Shown here: positions 9,173 to 18,398 of the stretch, piece after piece
How positions within the stretch are numbered: the stretch's first letter is position 1
How the letters are laid out: every line of letters starts with the position of its first letter
Notes under the pieces: generated by a model
Database searches by the model: none
The model's input: only the letters and a program-made list of their open reading frames with translations
What the model was told of the DNA's origin: nothing
Position numbers and translations under genes: made by a program
Source: Kitasatospora sp. MAA4
GTDB taxonomy: Bacteria > Actinomycetota > Actinomycetes > Streptomycetales > Streptomycetaceae
Reading direction: 5' to 3'
DNA: 64,000 bases
Assembly: GCF_029893355.1 (NCBI RefSeq)
Contig: NZ_JARZAI010000025.1
Location: 1 to 64,000 of the forward strand

Positions 9173-9537
9173 CGGCATGCCCGCGCCGCCTGCCGGACCT
9201 TTTCGAGAGGTAGGACGATGGGATGCCTGGCGTCACCCCTGTCATCAGCGTCCACCTATTCGTGACTGTCATTTGACCCGACAATGCGGCGGGAAAAGAT
9301 AGCCATTGTGACGTGTGTGGCGCGTGGGATTCATGATGATGTGCAGAAAAGGGAAAGCCGAAGAAGTCTGTACAATTTTACATATTAAATGATGGTCTCA
9401 TGAGGGGGGGTCCGCGCTGTGCGTCTTCAAGAAAAGATAAGTGACGACCGTCACAGGCGACCCTCTTGTGGTCTGGACCAACCTGTCGATAATGCCGTCT
9501 GACGACCCGTCGGGCCCGGGGATGCGGCGGTCAAACG
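9173..9537. other. noncoding gap between bldC and tRNA-Asp
   Basis: No gene is seen in this 365-bp stretch. It contains an A/T-rich patch near 9340-9400 (including TTTTACATATTAAATGAT) that contrasts with the surrounding GC-rich DNA. No function is assigned. Confidence 0.4.
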
Positions 9538-9574
9538 ACAAGAGGCCCGGAACCTGTGGTTCCGGGCCTCTTGT
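9538..9574 (-). terminator. terminator of tRNA-Asp
   Basis: A perfect 17-bp palindromic stem (9538-9554 with 9558-9574) and 3-base loop begin 7 bp past the tRNA-Asp 3' end. Confidence 0.85.
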
Positions 9575-9580
9575 GCACTG

Positions 9581-9654
9581 CGATCCTGACGGGACTTGAA
9601 CCCGCGACCTCCACCTTGACAGGGTGGCGAGCTAACCAACTGCTCCACAGGACC
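9581..9654 (-). tRNA. tRNA-Asp(GTC)
   Basis: A 74-base cloverleaf with acceptor GGTCCTG/CAGGATC, discriminator G, anticodon loop CTGTCAA (anticodon GTC) and T-arm GGGTTCAAGTCCC. No encoded CCA. A second, nearly identical copy lies at 18053. Confidence 0.95.
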
Positions 9655-9741
9655 AGAGTTTTCACTGGCGAACCAGTGTTTGTTTGCCGCCCTCAGCAGC
9701 GACAAGACAGATCGTACTGCATCGCAGGCCCCCAGGTCGAA

Positions 9742-9783
9742 CCCGTGCCGCGGGGACGCGTGGACGCCTCCCCGCGGCACGGG
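9742..9783 (-). terminator. terminator of hrpA
   Basis: A perfect 15-bp GC-rich stem (9742-9756 with 9769-9783) lies 8 bp after the hrpA stop on the minus strand. Confidence 0.8.
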
Positions 9784-9790
9784 CCGCGGC

Positions 9791-12700
9791 TCAGAGCTTG
9801 GCCGCCGCGGCGTCCATGGCGCGCATGATCCGCTTCTCCGAGACCGGGGTCGGCGTGCCCAGCGACTGGGCGAAGAAGCTCACCCGCAGCTCCTCGATCA
9901 TCCAGCGGATCTGCAGCAGCTCCGCCGAGGGCTCCCGGCCGGCCGGGACGGACGCCAGCAGCTCGCCGTACGCCTGCTGCACCTGCTGGACCTTGAGCAG
10001 CTGCTGCAGGTCGCGCTGCGGGTGGTTGGGCAGCGCCTCCAGGCGGCGGTCCACCGCCAGCAGGTAGCGCTTCAGGTCCGGCAGCCGCTGCCAGCCGGTG
10101 TCGGTGACGAAGCGGGGGTGCACCAGCGAGGTGAGGTGCAGCTTGACGTCGTTCACGGCGTTGAGCAGCACCGGGCTGCTGACCGACTTCAGCCGGGTGG
10201 TGGCCCGGTGAAAGGCGATCAGTGCGCCGGCCGTCTTCAGGGTGGTGTCGGCCGACAGCTCGTAGAGGTCGGCGCGGACCTTGTCGTACAGCTTGGTGTA
10301 CGCCGCCTCGTCCCAGGCCGGGCCGCCGGCGCCGGCCATCAGCCGGTCGGTGGCGCAGTTGACGATGTCCTCGAACAGCGCCGGGATCGAGCCGTGCGGG
10401 TTGTAGGAGAGTGCCAGTTTGGCCTGGTTGCCCAGCCGGCCCTGGATCGACTTGGCGGGCGAGTTGACGGCCAGCGTGAGCAGCCGCCGGGTGCCGCGCC
10501 ACATCGCGTGCTGCTGCGCCTCGGGCGTGTCGAAGAGCCGGACCGCGACCGAGTCGCCCTCGTCCACCAGGGCCGGGTAGGCCCGCAGCGAGTGCCCGCG
10601 GGTGCGCTGCTCGAAGGTGCGCTGCAGGACGGGCAGCGAGGCCGGCCAGGAGGTCAGGCCGGTCTGCTCGATGCCCTGGCCGGAGGCCGCCGTGGAGAGC
10701 GTCTCCTTCAGCTTCGGCTTGAGCTGGAGCCGCAGCTCCTCCAGGTCCTTGGACTCGGCGAGTTTGCGCTTGCCGTCCACCACCCGGAAGGTCACCTTGA
10801 GGTGGTCGGGGACCCGCTCGTCGTCCCAGGAGTCGGCGGGGATGGCGATGCCCGACATCCGGTGCAGGATCCGCTCCAGGGTCGGCAGCAGCGGCTCCTG
10901 GCGGTCCTTCACCTGGCGCAGCGCGGCCTTGGCGAAGTCCGGGGCCGGCACGAAGTTGCGCCGGATCGCCTTGGGCAGGGCGCGGATGTAGGCGGTCACC
11001 AGGTCGCCGCGCAGCCCTGGGATCTGCCAGTCGAAGCCCTCGGAGGAGACCTGGTTGAGCACCGGCAGCGGGATGTGCACGGTCACGCCGTCCGCGTCGC
11101 TGCCGGGCTCGAACTGGTAGGTGAGCTGGAAGCGGAGCTTGCCCTGCTGCCAGTAGTCCGGGTAGTCGGCCTCGGTGATCCCGTCGGCGGAATCGTTGAT
11201 CAGCATCGACTTCTCGAAGTTGAGCAGGTCGGGCTGGTCGTGCCGGGTCTTCTTCCACCAGGAGTCGAAGTGCCGGGTGGAGACGATGTCCTCGGGCAGC
11301 CGGCTGTCGTAGAAGTCGAAGAGGGTCTGGTCGTCCACCATGATGTCGCGCCGCCGGGCGCGGTTCTCCAGCTCCTCGACCTCCTGGAGCAGCTTGCGGT
11401 TGGCGGCGAAGAAGTGGTGGTGGGTCTCCCAGTCGCCCTCGACCAGGGCGTTGCGGATGAACAGCTCGCGGCAGAGCTCGGCGTCGATCCGGCCGTAGTT
11501 GACCTTGCGCTGGGCGACGATCGGCATCCCGTAGAGGGTGACCCGCTCGAAGGCCAGCACGGCGCCGGCCTTCTTCTCCCAGTGCGGTTCGCTGTACGTG
11601 CGCTTGGTGAGGTGCTCGGCGAGCGGCTCGACCCACTCCGGCTCGATCTTGGCGTTGATCCGGGCCCAGAGCCGCGAGGTCTCCACCAGCTCGGCCGACA
11701 TCACCCAGCGCGGCGGCTTCTTGAAGAGCCCCGAACCGGGGAAGACCGCGAACCGGGCGCCGCGCGCGCCGCCGTACTCGCGCTTCTCGACGTCGTACAG
11801 GCCCAGGTGCGAGAGCAGTCCCGAGAGCAGCGACTGGTGGATCCGGTCGGCGTCCGGTTCGGCATCGGGGTGCGGTTCGTCGATGGTGACCCCGAGCTGC
11901 TTGGCGACCGTGCGCAGCTGGGAGTAGATGTCCTGCCACTCCCGTATCCGCAGGTAGTTCAGGAACTCGGTCTTGCACATCCGGCGGAACGCGGAGGAGG
12001 AGAGCTCCTTCTGCTGCTCCCTGACGTAGCGCCACATCGCCAGGTAGGAGAGGAAGTCGGAGGTCTCGGAGGTGAAGCGGCGATGCCGGTCGTCGGCCGC
12101 CTGGCGCTTCTCGGTGGGCCGCTCGCGCGGGTCCTGGATGGAGAGCGCGGCGGCGATCACCATCACGTCGCGTACGCAGCCGTTGCGGTCCGCCTCCAGC
12201 ACCATCCGGGCGAGGCGCGGGTCCACCGGCAGCTGGGCGAGCTTGCGGCCCAGCGGGGTGAGCCGCTTGCGGTGGTCCTTCTCGTTCGGGTCCAGCGCGC
12301 CCAGCTCGTGCAGCAGGCTGACGCCGTCCTTGATGTTGCGGGAGTCCGGCGGGTCCAGGAACGGGAAGGCCGCGATGTCGCCGAGGCCGGCCGCCGTCAT
12401 CTGCAGGATGACCGAGGCCAGGTTGGTGCGCAGGATCTCCGCGTCGGTGAACTCCGGCCGGGCGAGGAAGTCCTCCTCGGAGTAGAGCCGGATGCAGATG
12501 CCGTCCGAGGTGCGGCCGCAGCGGCCCTTGCGCTGGTTGGCGCTGGCCTGGCTGATCGCCTCGATCGGCAGGCGCTGGACCTTGGTGCGGTGGCTGTAGC
12601 GGGAGATCCGGGCGGTGCCCGGGTCGATCACGTACTTGATGCCCGGGACGGTCAGCGAGGTCTCGGCGACGTTGGTGGCCAGCACGATCCGGCGGCTGCC

Positions 12701-13774
12701 GGAGCGCTGGAAGACCTTGTGCTGCTCGGCGGAGCTCAGCCGGGCGTAGAGCGGGAGGACCTCGGTGGACTTCAGCCGGAGCTTCTCCAGCGCGTCCGCC
12801 GTGTCGCGGATCTCGCGCTCGCCGGAGAGGAAGACCAGGATGTCGCCGGGCCCCTCGGCCTGAAGCTCCTGGGCCGCCTCGCAGATCGCCTGGATCTGGT
12901 CGCGGTCGCGGTCCAGCTCCTCTTCCTCGGCGTCCTCGTCGATCACCGGGCGGTAGCGCACCTCGACCGGATAGGTGCGACCGGAGACCTCGATGATCGG
13001 GGCGTCGTTGAAGTGCTGGGCGAAGCGCTCGGGGTCGATGGTCGCCGAGGTGATGATCACCTTGAGGTCGGGGCGGCGGGGCAGCAGCTGTTTGACGTAC
13101 CCGAGGATGAAGTCGATGTTCAGGCTGCGCTCGTGCGCCTCGTCGATGATCAGGGTGTCGTACTGGCGCAGCTCGCGGTCGGTCTGGATCTCGGCCAGCA
13201 GGATGCCGTCCGTCATCAGCTTGACCAGGGTGTCCGGGCCGACCTGGTCGGTGAACCGGACCTTCCAGCCGACGGCCTCGCCGAGCGGGGTGTTCAGCTC
13301 CTCGGCCACCCGGTCCGCCACCGTGCGGGCGGCGATCCGGCGGGGCTGGGTGTGGCCGATCAGGCCCTTGATGCCGCGGCCCAGCTCCAGGCAGATCTTG
13401 GGGATCTGGGTGGTCTTGCCGGAGCCCGTCTCACCGGCCACGATCACCACTTGGTGGTCGCGGACGGCCGCCAGGATGTCGTCCTTCTTCTGGCTCACCG
13501 GGAGCTCGGCCGGGTAGCCGATCACCGGGACGGCCGCCCGGCGCTGCTCCACCCGCAGCTCGGCCCGGGTGATCTCGGCGGCCAGCTCCTCGGTGATCTT
13601 GCGCTGGGCCTCGGGCTTGCGGACCCGCCGAGCGCCGTCCAGTCGGCGGCCGATCCGCTGCTGGTCGCGCAGCGTCAGCTCGGGCAGCCGCGCGGCCAGC
13701 TCGCCGACGGTGGGGGCCTCGGTCGGCTGGACGGCATCGGTCGACTGGACTACGGGAGAACTCAACTCGGGCAT
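9791..13774 (-). CDS. hrpA: HrpA-type DEAH-box ATP-dependent RNA helicase
   Basis: This giant DEAH/RHA helicase (about 1327 residues) belongs to the bacterial HrpA family, which acts on RNA and on stalled or collided ribosomes. Domains in order: RecA-like domain 1 with Walker A AGETGSGKTTQIPK (about residue 115), GHTQPRRIAA, DEAH in IIDEAHERSLN and SAT; RecA-like domain 2 with VFLSGEREI, ATNVAETSLTVPGI and QRKGRCGRTSDG; a winged-helix/ratchet helicase-associated region; and the long HrpA-specific C-terminal half. I chose the ATG at 13774; an in-frame GTG at 13810 is possible. Downstream of bldC in opposite orientation. Confidence 0.95.
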   Translation of the reverse strand: MPELSSPVVQSTDAVQPTEAPTVGELAARLPELTLRDQQRIGRRLDGARRVRKPEAQRKITEELAAEITRAELRVEQRRAAVPVIGYPAELPVSQKKDDILAAVRDHQVVIVAGETGSGKTTQIPKICLELGRGIKGLIGHTQPRRIAARTVADRVAEELNTPLGEAVGWKVRFTDQVGPDTLVKLMTDGILLAEIQTDRELRQYDTLIIDEAHERSLNIDFILGYVKQLLPRRPDLKVIITSATIDPERFAQHFNDAPIIEVSGRTYPVEVRYRPVIDEDAEEEELDRDRDQIQAICEAAQELQAEGPGDILVFLSGEREIRDTADALEKLRLKSTEVLPLYARLSSAEQHKVFQRSGSRRIVLATNVAETSLTVPGIKYVIDPGTARISRYSHRTKVQRLPIEAISQASANQRKGRCGRTSDGICIRLYSEEDFLARPEFTDAEILRTNLASVILQMTAAGLGDIAAFPFLDPPDSRNIKDGVSLLHELGALDPNEKDHRKRLTPLGRKLAQLPVDPRLARMVLEADRNGCVRDVMVIAAALSIQDPRERPTEKRQAADDRHRRFTSETSDFLSYLAMWRYVREQQKELSSSAFRRMCKTEFLNYLRIREWQDIYSQLRTVAKQLGVTIDEPHPDAEPDADRIHQSLLSGLLSHLGLYDVEKREYGGARGARFAVFPGSGLFKKPPRWVMSAELVETSRLWARINAKIEPEWVEPLAEHLTKRTYSEPHWEKKAGAVLAFERVTLYGMPIVAQRKVNYGRIDAELCRELFIRNALVEGDWETHHHFFAANRKLLQEVEELENRARRRDIMVDDQTLFDFYDSRLPEDIVSTRHFDSWWKKTRHDQPDLLNFEKSMLINDSADGITEADYPDYWQQGKLRFQLTYQFEPGSDADGVTVHIPLPVLNQVSSEGFDWQIPGLRGDLVTAYIRALPKAIRRNFVPAPDFAKAALRQVKDRQEPLLPTLERILHRMSGIAIPADSWDDERVPDHLKVTFRVVDGKRKLAESKDLEELRLQLKPKLKETLSTAASGQGIEQTGLTSWPASLPVLQRTFEQRTRGHSLRAYPALVDEGDSVAVRLFDTPEAQQHAMWRGTRRLLTLAVNSPAKSIQGRLGNQAKLALSYNPHGSIPALFEDIVNCATDRLMAGAGGPAWDEAAYTKLYDKVRADLYELSADTTLKTAGALIAFHRATTRLKSVSSPVLLNAVNDVKLHLTSLVHPRFVTDTGWQRLPDLKRYLLAVDRRLEALPNHPQRDLQQLLKVQQVQQAYGELLASVPAGREPSAELLQIRWMIEELRVSFFAQSLGTPTPVSEKRIMRAMDAAAAKL

Positions 13775-13892
13775 CCCTCTAGGCTCGCAAGGAGGGGCGG
13801 TCTGGCGCACCTCGGTTTTTCTGAGTGCCCCTGGCGGATTCGACGTGGGCTTCTCAGCCCGTCAAGTGTCACACCCGGGGGGCTTGGGGGCT

Positions 13893-14903
13893 TCAGCCCG
13901 GTAGCGCGGCGCGGTCCGGGCCCGGTAGCCAGTCGTGCCGCGGGTCGTAGTCCAGCCAGCGGCTGTGCCGGGCCTGCTCGGTGAAGGCGCGCAGCAGCGG
14001 TTCGAGCAGCGGGTGCGGGTCGGTGACGCGCCAGAGCAGCGACCAGGCGTAGAGCGGCGTCGGGTCGACCAGCGGGATCGACCGGACGCCGGGCAGGTCC
14101 GGCAGCGGGCTGTCGGCCGGGAAGAGCGAGAAGTGCCGGGGATCGGTGCGCAGGTGCTGGATGAAGTGGTCGAAGCCGAGGTTGCGGCCGCCGGCCCGCT
14201 CGGTGATGCCGAAGTGGTCGGCGAAGCGGTTCAGGAAGTCCAGGCGGTCGATGGGTGCCGGGTAGCAGAGGACGCTGTCGCGTAGCTGGGCCGGCCGCAG
14301 GGCGGTCGCGTCGGCCAGCGGGTGCGCGGTGCTGAGCAGCACGTCGACGGGCTCGAGGCGGACCAGGCGGTGGGTCAGGCCTGCGTCGAGTCGCTCGCCT
14401 CGGTCGTCTCGGTCGAGTCGCTCGCCTGGCTCGCCTGGCTCGCCTCGCTGGCCTCGCCGGCCGAGTGGGTGGACCCGGCCGAAGCCCGCGTCGGTCGCGC
14501 CGCGCAGCAGGGCGGCCGCCACGGACGGCAGGTCGCGGCCGGGCGCGGGCTCCACGGTGAGCCCGGCCGCCTCGACGGCCTGCGCGACCGTGCGCATCGG
14601 CACGTAGAGGTGGCTCCAGAAGTCGATCCGCAGCGGCCGCCGGTCCTCGCGCAGCGCGGCCACGGCGCTGTCGCCGTCCGCGAGCAGGCGCCGGGCCGGC
14701 TCCAGGAAGCGCCGGCCGGCAGCGGTCAGCCGCACGCCGTGCCGGTCGCGGTCGAACAGGCGGGTGCCGAGCAGCTCCTCCAGCCGGGCGATCCGCTTGG
14801 ACAGCGCCTGCTGGCTGATCGCCAGGCGTTCGGCGGCGCGGCCGAAGTGCAGCTCCTCGGCTGTGGAGGTGAAGGCGCGGACCTGGGCGAGGTCGAGATC
14901 CAT
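13893..14903 (-). CDS. LysR family transcriptional regulator
   Basis: This 336-residue regulator has an N-terminal LysR winged helix (QVRAFTSTAEELHFGRAAER, then ISQQALSKRIARLEELLG, residues 1-60) and an effector-binding periplasmic-protein-like domain. It is divergent from the oxidoreductase at 15059, which it most likely controls; a perfect inverted repeat lies between them. Between about residues 150 and 175 there is a repetitive Arg/Gly/Glu/Pro/Asp-rich segment (GEPGEPGERLDRDDRGERLD) that looks like an expansion of an 8-base GCTCGCCT-type repeat. It is absent from ordinary LysR folds. The frame remains intact. The effector is unknown. Confidence 0.88.
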   Translation of the reverse strand: MDLDLAQVRAFTSTAEELHFGRAAERLAISQQALSKRIARLEELLGTRLFDRDRHGVRLTAAGRRFLEPARRLLADGDSAVAALREDRRPLRIDFWSHLYVPMRTVAQAVEAAGLTVEPAPGRDLPSVAAALLRGATDAGFGRVHPLGRRGQRGEPGEPGERLDRDDRGERLDAGLTHRLVRLEPVDVLLSTAHPLADATALRPAQLRDSVLCYPAPIDRLDFLNRFADHFGITERAGGRNLGFDHFIQHLRTDPRHFSLFPADSPLPDLPGVRSIPLVDPTPLYAWSLLWRVTDPHPLLEPLLRAFTEQARHSRWLDYDPRHDWLPGPDRAALPG

Positions 14904-14935
14904 GCGGTCACCCTAGGGCGTCGGTGGGCGTGGGT

Positions 14936-14952
14936 GACAACCGTCGGTTGTC
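14936..14952. promoter_or_regulatory. candidate LysR operator
   Basis: Perfect inverted repeat GACAACC-GTC-GGTTGTC in the 155-bp divergent region between the LysR gene and the oxidoreductase. Its size and position fit a LysR-type binding site. Confidence 0.5.
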
Positions 14953-15058
14953 GGCGGGGGCGGGTGGTTGTTGGACCGGGGCGCGGAGTGCGGGGTGTGC
15001 TGGGAGCCGTCCGGTCGGGTGACCGGGCGACGGCTCGGAGAGAGGGTGTGGAGCGATC

Positions 15059-15988
15059 ATGAAGGCCCTGACAGCGACCGGTCGGCCCGATGTACCGGTG
15101 GCGTTCGCCGAGGTCGAGCAGCCCCGACCGCGGCCGAACGAGGCACTGGTGAAGGTCGAGGCGTTCTCGGTGAACCGCGGCGAGACCTTCAAGCTGGAGG
15201 ACCCGGCGGCCCGGTGGCAGCCGGGTAAGGACGTCGCGGGCCTGGTGGTGCAGGCTGCCGCGGACGGTTCCGGGCCGGCGGCCTGCACCCGGGTGGTGGG
15301 GCACCCGTCCGGCGGCGGCTGGGCCGAGTACGTCGCCGTGCCGACCGACGCGCTCGCCGAGCTGCCCGAGTCGATCGGCAGCGTGCAGGCCGCGGCCCTG
15401 CCGCTGGCTGGTCTGACCGCGCTGCGGCTGCTGCGCGTCGCCGGGCCGGTGATCGGCCGCCGGCTGCTGCTGACCGGTGCCTCCGGCGGCGTGGGCCACT
15501 ACGTCACCGAACTCGCCGCCGCGGCCGGCGCCGAGGTCACCGTGGTGGTCGCCTCCGCGGAGCGCGGGCGGCGGCTGGTGGAGCTCGGCGCCGCGGAGGT
15601 GGTGCACGAGGTCGCCGACGCGACCGGCCCCTACGACCTCGTGCTGGAGTCGACCGGCGGTGCGGACCTGCCGCTCGCACTCGCCCGCCTGGCCAAGCGC
15701 GGGACGCTGATCTGGTTTGGCCAGGCCAGCCGGACCCCGGCCACGCTCGACTTCTTCGACTTCTTCGCCGGCCCCGAGTCGGCGACCCTGCGGCACTTCC
15801 ACTACGCGGACTCCGACGTTCCCGACAGCGAGGATCTGGCCGCCCTGGTCCGGCTGGTCGCCGCCGGCCGGCTCACCCCGGAGATCGGGCGGATCGCGCC
15901 GTGGGCGGAGACCGCCGCCGTGCTGGCCGACCTGCGCGAGCGCCGGATCCGCGGCAAGGCCGTGCTCACGGTGTCCGCGTCGATCTGA
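15059..15988 (+). CDS. zinc-type/quinone oxidoreductase-like MDR dehydrogenase
   Basis: This 309-residue medium-chain dehydrogenase/reductase has an N-terminal GroES-like domain (FAEVEQPRPRPNEALVKVEA, SVNRGE) and an NADPH-binding Rossmann motif LTGASGGVGHYVTELAAAAGA around residue 138. It lacks the zinc-ligand cysteines, so it belongs to the quinone oxidoreductase branch. ATG start with GGAG upstream. It is followed after 25 bp by an alpha/beta hydrolase, so the two probably form a LysR-controlled operon. The substrate is unknown. Confidence 0.85.
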   Translation: MKALTATGRPDVPVAFAEVEQPRPRPNEALVKVEAFSVNRGETFKLEDPAARWQPGKDVAGLVVQAAADGSGPAACTRVVGHPSGGGWAEYVAVPTDALAELPESIGSVQAAALPLAGLTALRLLRVAGPVIGRRLLLTGASGGVGHYVTELAAAAGAEVTVVVASAERGRRLVELGAAEVVHEVADATGPYDLVLESTGGADLPLALARLAKRGTLIWFGQASRTPATLDFFDFFAGPESATLRHFHYADSDVPDSEDLAALVRLVAAGRLTPEIGRIAPWAETAAVLADLRERRIRGKAVLTVSASI

Positions 15989-16013
15989 ACCCTCCGAGAA
16001 CCTCTGGAAAGCG

Positions 16014-17063
16014 ATGCACATGACGAGATTTGTGGACCTGCCCGACGTGCTGGCGCCCTTCGTGGCGGCCAACCTCCCCCGGGCCACCGGCGCCGGGCTC
16101 GACCCGCACGAGTACGGCCGGGTCACCGAGCGGCTGCGGTCGCTGCGCGACTGGCCCGAGGCGTTCGCCGCGGCCGGGCGCGGGCACCGGGCTGCGGGCG
16201 ACCGGGCGCTCGGGCAGGGGAGGACGGTGAGTGCCGGTGAGGCCTACCGGCTGGCTGCCCGCTGGTTCCACTTCGCCACCCTGCTCCCGCACCCCGATCG
16301 GGACGGCGCGGCCCGTGCGGCCGCCGACGCCGACGAGGCGATGAGCCGAGCGCTGGAGCTGCTGGACCCGACGGCCGTGCGGATCGAGGGGGAGGGCTTC
16401 GTCGGGTGGTTGCGGCGGCCGGCCGGGATCGAGCGCCCGCCGGTGGTGCTGGTGGTGCCCGGGATGGACTCCGGCAAGGAGGAGTTCCACGCCGTCACGC
16501 GGGCGCTGCTGCGTCGCGGGGTGGCGGCCTTCACGCTGGACGGGCCCGGGCAGGGAGTGCTCGCCGCGACCAGCCGCCCCACGGCGGACTATCACCGGGT
16601 GGTCGGCCGGGTGATCGACGCGCTGGAGCCGCGCGGCGACGTGGACGGCGGCCGGATCGCGGTGATCGGGCTCAGCCTCGGCGGCTACTACGCGGCGGTC
16701 AGCGCTGCCCGCGAGCCGCGGGTCCGCGCCACCGCCACCGTCAGCGGCCCGCACCGCCTGGACTGGGACGCGCTGCCGCCGTTCGTCACCGAGACGCTCG
16801 CCCAGCGCTGCGGCGGCCCTGACGCCGCGCAGGAGTTCGCCCGCCGGGTCGACCTCGCGCAGGTGGCCCCGCTGATCGCCGGACCGCTGCGGGTGGTGGA
16901 CGGCGGCCTGGACGTCATCCCGGGCGTGGTCAACGGTGAGCCGCTGGCCCGGCGGGTACCGCAGGGCGAGTACCTGCTGGTGCCGCACGGCGGCCACCTG
17001 CTCGGTGAGGCCGTCCCGGACTGGCTGCCGGGGGCGGCGGACTGGCTGGTGGAGAGGTTGTAG
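16014..17063 (+). CDS. alpha/beta hydrolase (FrsA/DUF1100-like)
   Basis: A helical N-terminal lid of about 130 residues is followed by an alpha/beta hydrolase core beginning VVLVVPGMDSGKEEF, with FTLDGPGQG, the nucleophile elbow IGLSLGGYY (Ser) and a C-terminal His in LVPHGGHLLG. This arrangement matches the FrsA/2,6-dihydropseudooxynicotine-hydrolase branch, which cleaves C-C, ester or other bonds in small molecules. ATG 16014 is chosen; ATG 16020 is equally possible. Second gene of the LysR-linked pair; the reaction is not predictable. Confidence 0.82.
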   Translation: MHMTRFVDLPDVLAPFVAANLPRATGAGLDPHEYGRVTERLRSLRDWPEAFAAAGRGHRAAGDRALGQGRTVSAGEAYRLAARWFHFATLLPHPDRDGAARAAADADEAMSRALELLDPTAVRIEGEGFVGWLRRPAGIERPPVVLVVPGMDSGKEEFHAVTRALLRRGVAAFTLDGPGQGVLAATSRPTADYHRVVGRVIDALEPRGDVDGGRIAVIGLSLGGYYAAVSAAREPRVRATATVSGPHRLDWDALPPFVTETLAQRCGGPDAAQEFARRVDLAQVAPLIAGPLRVVDGGLDVIPGVVNGEPLARRVPQGEYLLVPHGGHLLGEAVPDWLPGAADWLVERL

Positions 17064-17082
17064 GGGTGGACTAGGGGGTGGA

Positions 17083-17160
17083 TCAGGGGGTGGAGCGGCA
17101 GGCGAGGACGGCGTTCTGGCCGCCGAAGCCGCTGGAGTTGCTGAGCGCGCCGCCCGGCGC
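17083..17160 (-). pseudogene. C-terminal remnant of a beta-ketoacyl-ACP synthase
   Basis: The minus strand encodes GGALSNSSGFGGQNAVLAC plus RSTP and a stop. This is the C-terminal NSxGFGGQNA signature of FabF-type ketosynthases. No upstream ketosynthase sequence continues in this or neighbouring frames, so only about 25 codons of a lost gene remain. The 229-bp gap 17064-17292 contains nothing else I recognise. Confidence 0.7.
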
Positions 17161-17292
17161 TGGAGCAACTGGCGGCCGCTGAAGCCGAGTTGCGGAGCGG
17201 CGGCGCGGCCGCCAGGGGCGCAGCGCGCGGAAGGCCGGCGAGACCGACGACCGCCTCTTCGCGGTGGCCGCCTGGTGGCGGGCCGGCAACGG

Positions 17293-17838
17293 TCAGTAGG
17301 GGAGCAGTTCGGTCGTGCTCAGGTCGAAGTCGAACGGTTCCGGGATGTGCAGCGTCTCACCGAAGTCGATGTCCTCGCGGCGGTGGTACTTCGTGCCGTC
17401 GGGGCGACTGAAGAGCGTGACGGTCTTCAGCCTGGCGTCGATCAACAGGTACAGCGGGATCCCCATCAGCGGGTAGTCGCGCACCTTCCCGACCCAGTCG
17501 TTCTCCGGGTTGGAGGGGGAGACCAGTTCGACGGCGACAGCGGCGACTTCGGAGGGGACCTGATTGTCAGTCGTCTCCAACGCCTCGCCCGGAAGGTATG
17601 TCAGGTCCGGGTTGCGGCTCTTGCCCACGTTCGGTGAAACGAGGTCGGTGTTCTCGCTCGGCAGCAGCTCCGACGGGGCGTGCGCGTCGAACTGGCGGCG
17701 GACCAGGAGAAGGTTTCGCTGGTGGATGCCCGAGGGGCTGACCGTCATCACGATGGTGTCGCCTGACAGCTCCACCTTGAACCCGTCGGGCAGGCTTCGG
17801 CGGGCCTCTTCGAGGAGTGCGAAATGCTCCGGGTTCAT
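17293..17838 (-). CDS. Uma2 family (DUF820) endonuclease-like protein
   Basis: This 181-residue protein has the Uma2/DUF820 restriction-endonuclease-like fold. It shows an N-terminal ELSGDTIVM strand region, NPDLTYLPGE (conserved Asp), AAVAVELVSPSNPEND (Glu and Asn of the PD-(D/E)xK-type core), and KVRDYPLMGIPLYLLID. Streptomycetes carry many paralogues of unknown cellular role. ATG 17838 is chosen because AGGAGGCGCC lies upstream; the frame is open further through tRNA genes, which cannot be coding. Nuclease activity is inferred from fold. Confidence 0.85.
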   Translation of the reverse strand: MNPEHFALLEEARRSLPDGFKVELSGDTIVMTVSPSGIHQRNLLLVRRQFDAHAPSELLPSENTDLVSPNVGKSRNPDLTYLPGEALETTDNQVPSEVAAVAVELVSPSNPENDWVGKVRDYPLMGIPLYLLIDARLKTVTLFSRPDGTKYHRREDIDFGETLHIPEPFDFDLSTTELLPY

Positions 17839-17898
17839 GCGCGGCGCCTCCTGGGGTGTGCCGGGCTGCCCCTCAGCGTAGCTCCGGGGGGACACGAA

Positions 17899-17932
17899 AA
17901 AGCCCCCAGCGAGTGATCTCGCTGGGGGCTTT
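17899..17932 (-). terminator. terminator of the Glu-Asp-Phe tRNA cluster
   Basis: A perfect 15-bp stem (17899-17913 with 17918-17932) with a T-run on the minus strand lies 18 bp after the tRNA-Phe 3' end. Confidence 0.85.
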
Positions 17933-17949
17933 CTGCTGTTCAGCAGCTG

Positions 17950-18023
17950 TGGCCAGGGCCGGGGTCGAACCGGCGACCTTCCGCTTTTCAGGCGGACGCT
18001 CGTACCAACTGAGCTACCTGGCC
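17950..18023 (-). tRNA. tRNA-Phe(GAA)
   Basis: A 74-base cloverleaf with acceptor GGCCAGG/CCTGGCC, anticodon loop CTGAAAA (GAA) and T-arm CCGGTTCGACCCCGG. Last gene of a three-tRNA minus-strand cluster. Confidence 0.95.
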
Positions 18024-18052
18024 GTACTGCACCATCCCCTTGCGGGGATGAG

Positions 18053-18126
18053 CGATCCTGACGGGACTTGAACCCGCGACCTCCACCTTGACAGGGTGGC
18101 GAGCTAACCAACTGCTCCACAGGACC
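18053..18126 (-). tRNA. tRNA-Asp(GTC), second copy
   Basis: Same sequence as the tRNA-Asp at 9581: acceptor GGTCCTG, anticodon GTC. Middle gene of the Glu-Asp-Phe cluster. Confidence 0.95.
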
Positions 18127-18192
18127 TCAACAGAGCCTTGCGACCCTGACTGTACTACTTGTACCGCGTACTGCTGTCGAACTGTACTGCCG

Positions 18193-18265
18193 TGCCCCCA
18201 ACGGGATTCGAACCCGTGCTACCGCCTTGAAAGGGCGACGTCCTGGGCCACTAGACGATGAGGGC
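18193..18265 (-). tRNA. tRNA-Glu(TTC)
   Basis: A 73-base cloverleaf with acceptor GCCCTCA/TGGGGGC, anticodon loop CTTTCAA (TTC) and T-arm CGGGTTCGAATCCCG. First gene of the cluster. Confidence 0.95.
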
Positions 18266-18398
18266 TTGCGGCCCGCCCGGCTGATCTCCAGCGGTCGGGG
18301 ACGTGAGAAGCATATGGGATGCGGGCGGGAACGCCAAAACCGGTTTCGGCAGGCGAGGCGGGGTGGCGTGGGGAGCCGCAGGGGAGGCGACGGGGGAC

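Noticed and set aside
9680..13984. A 1434-codon open frame on the plus strand opposite hrpA
   Set aside because: Antisense shadow of the helicase in GC-rich DNA; low-complexity Val/Leu/Gly/Arg composition and no motif.
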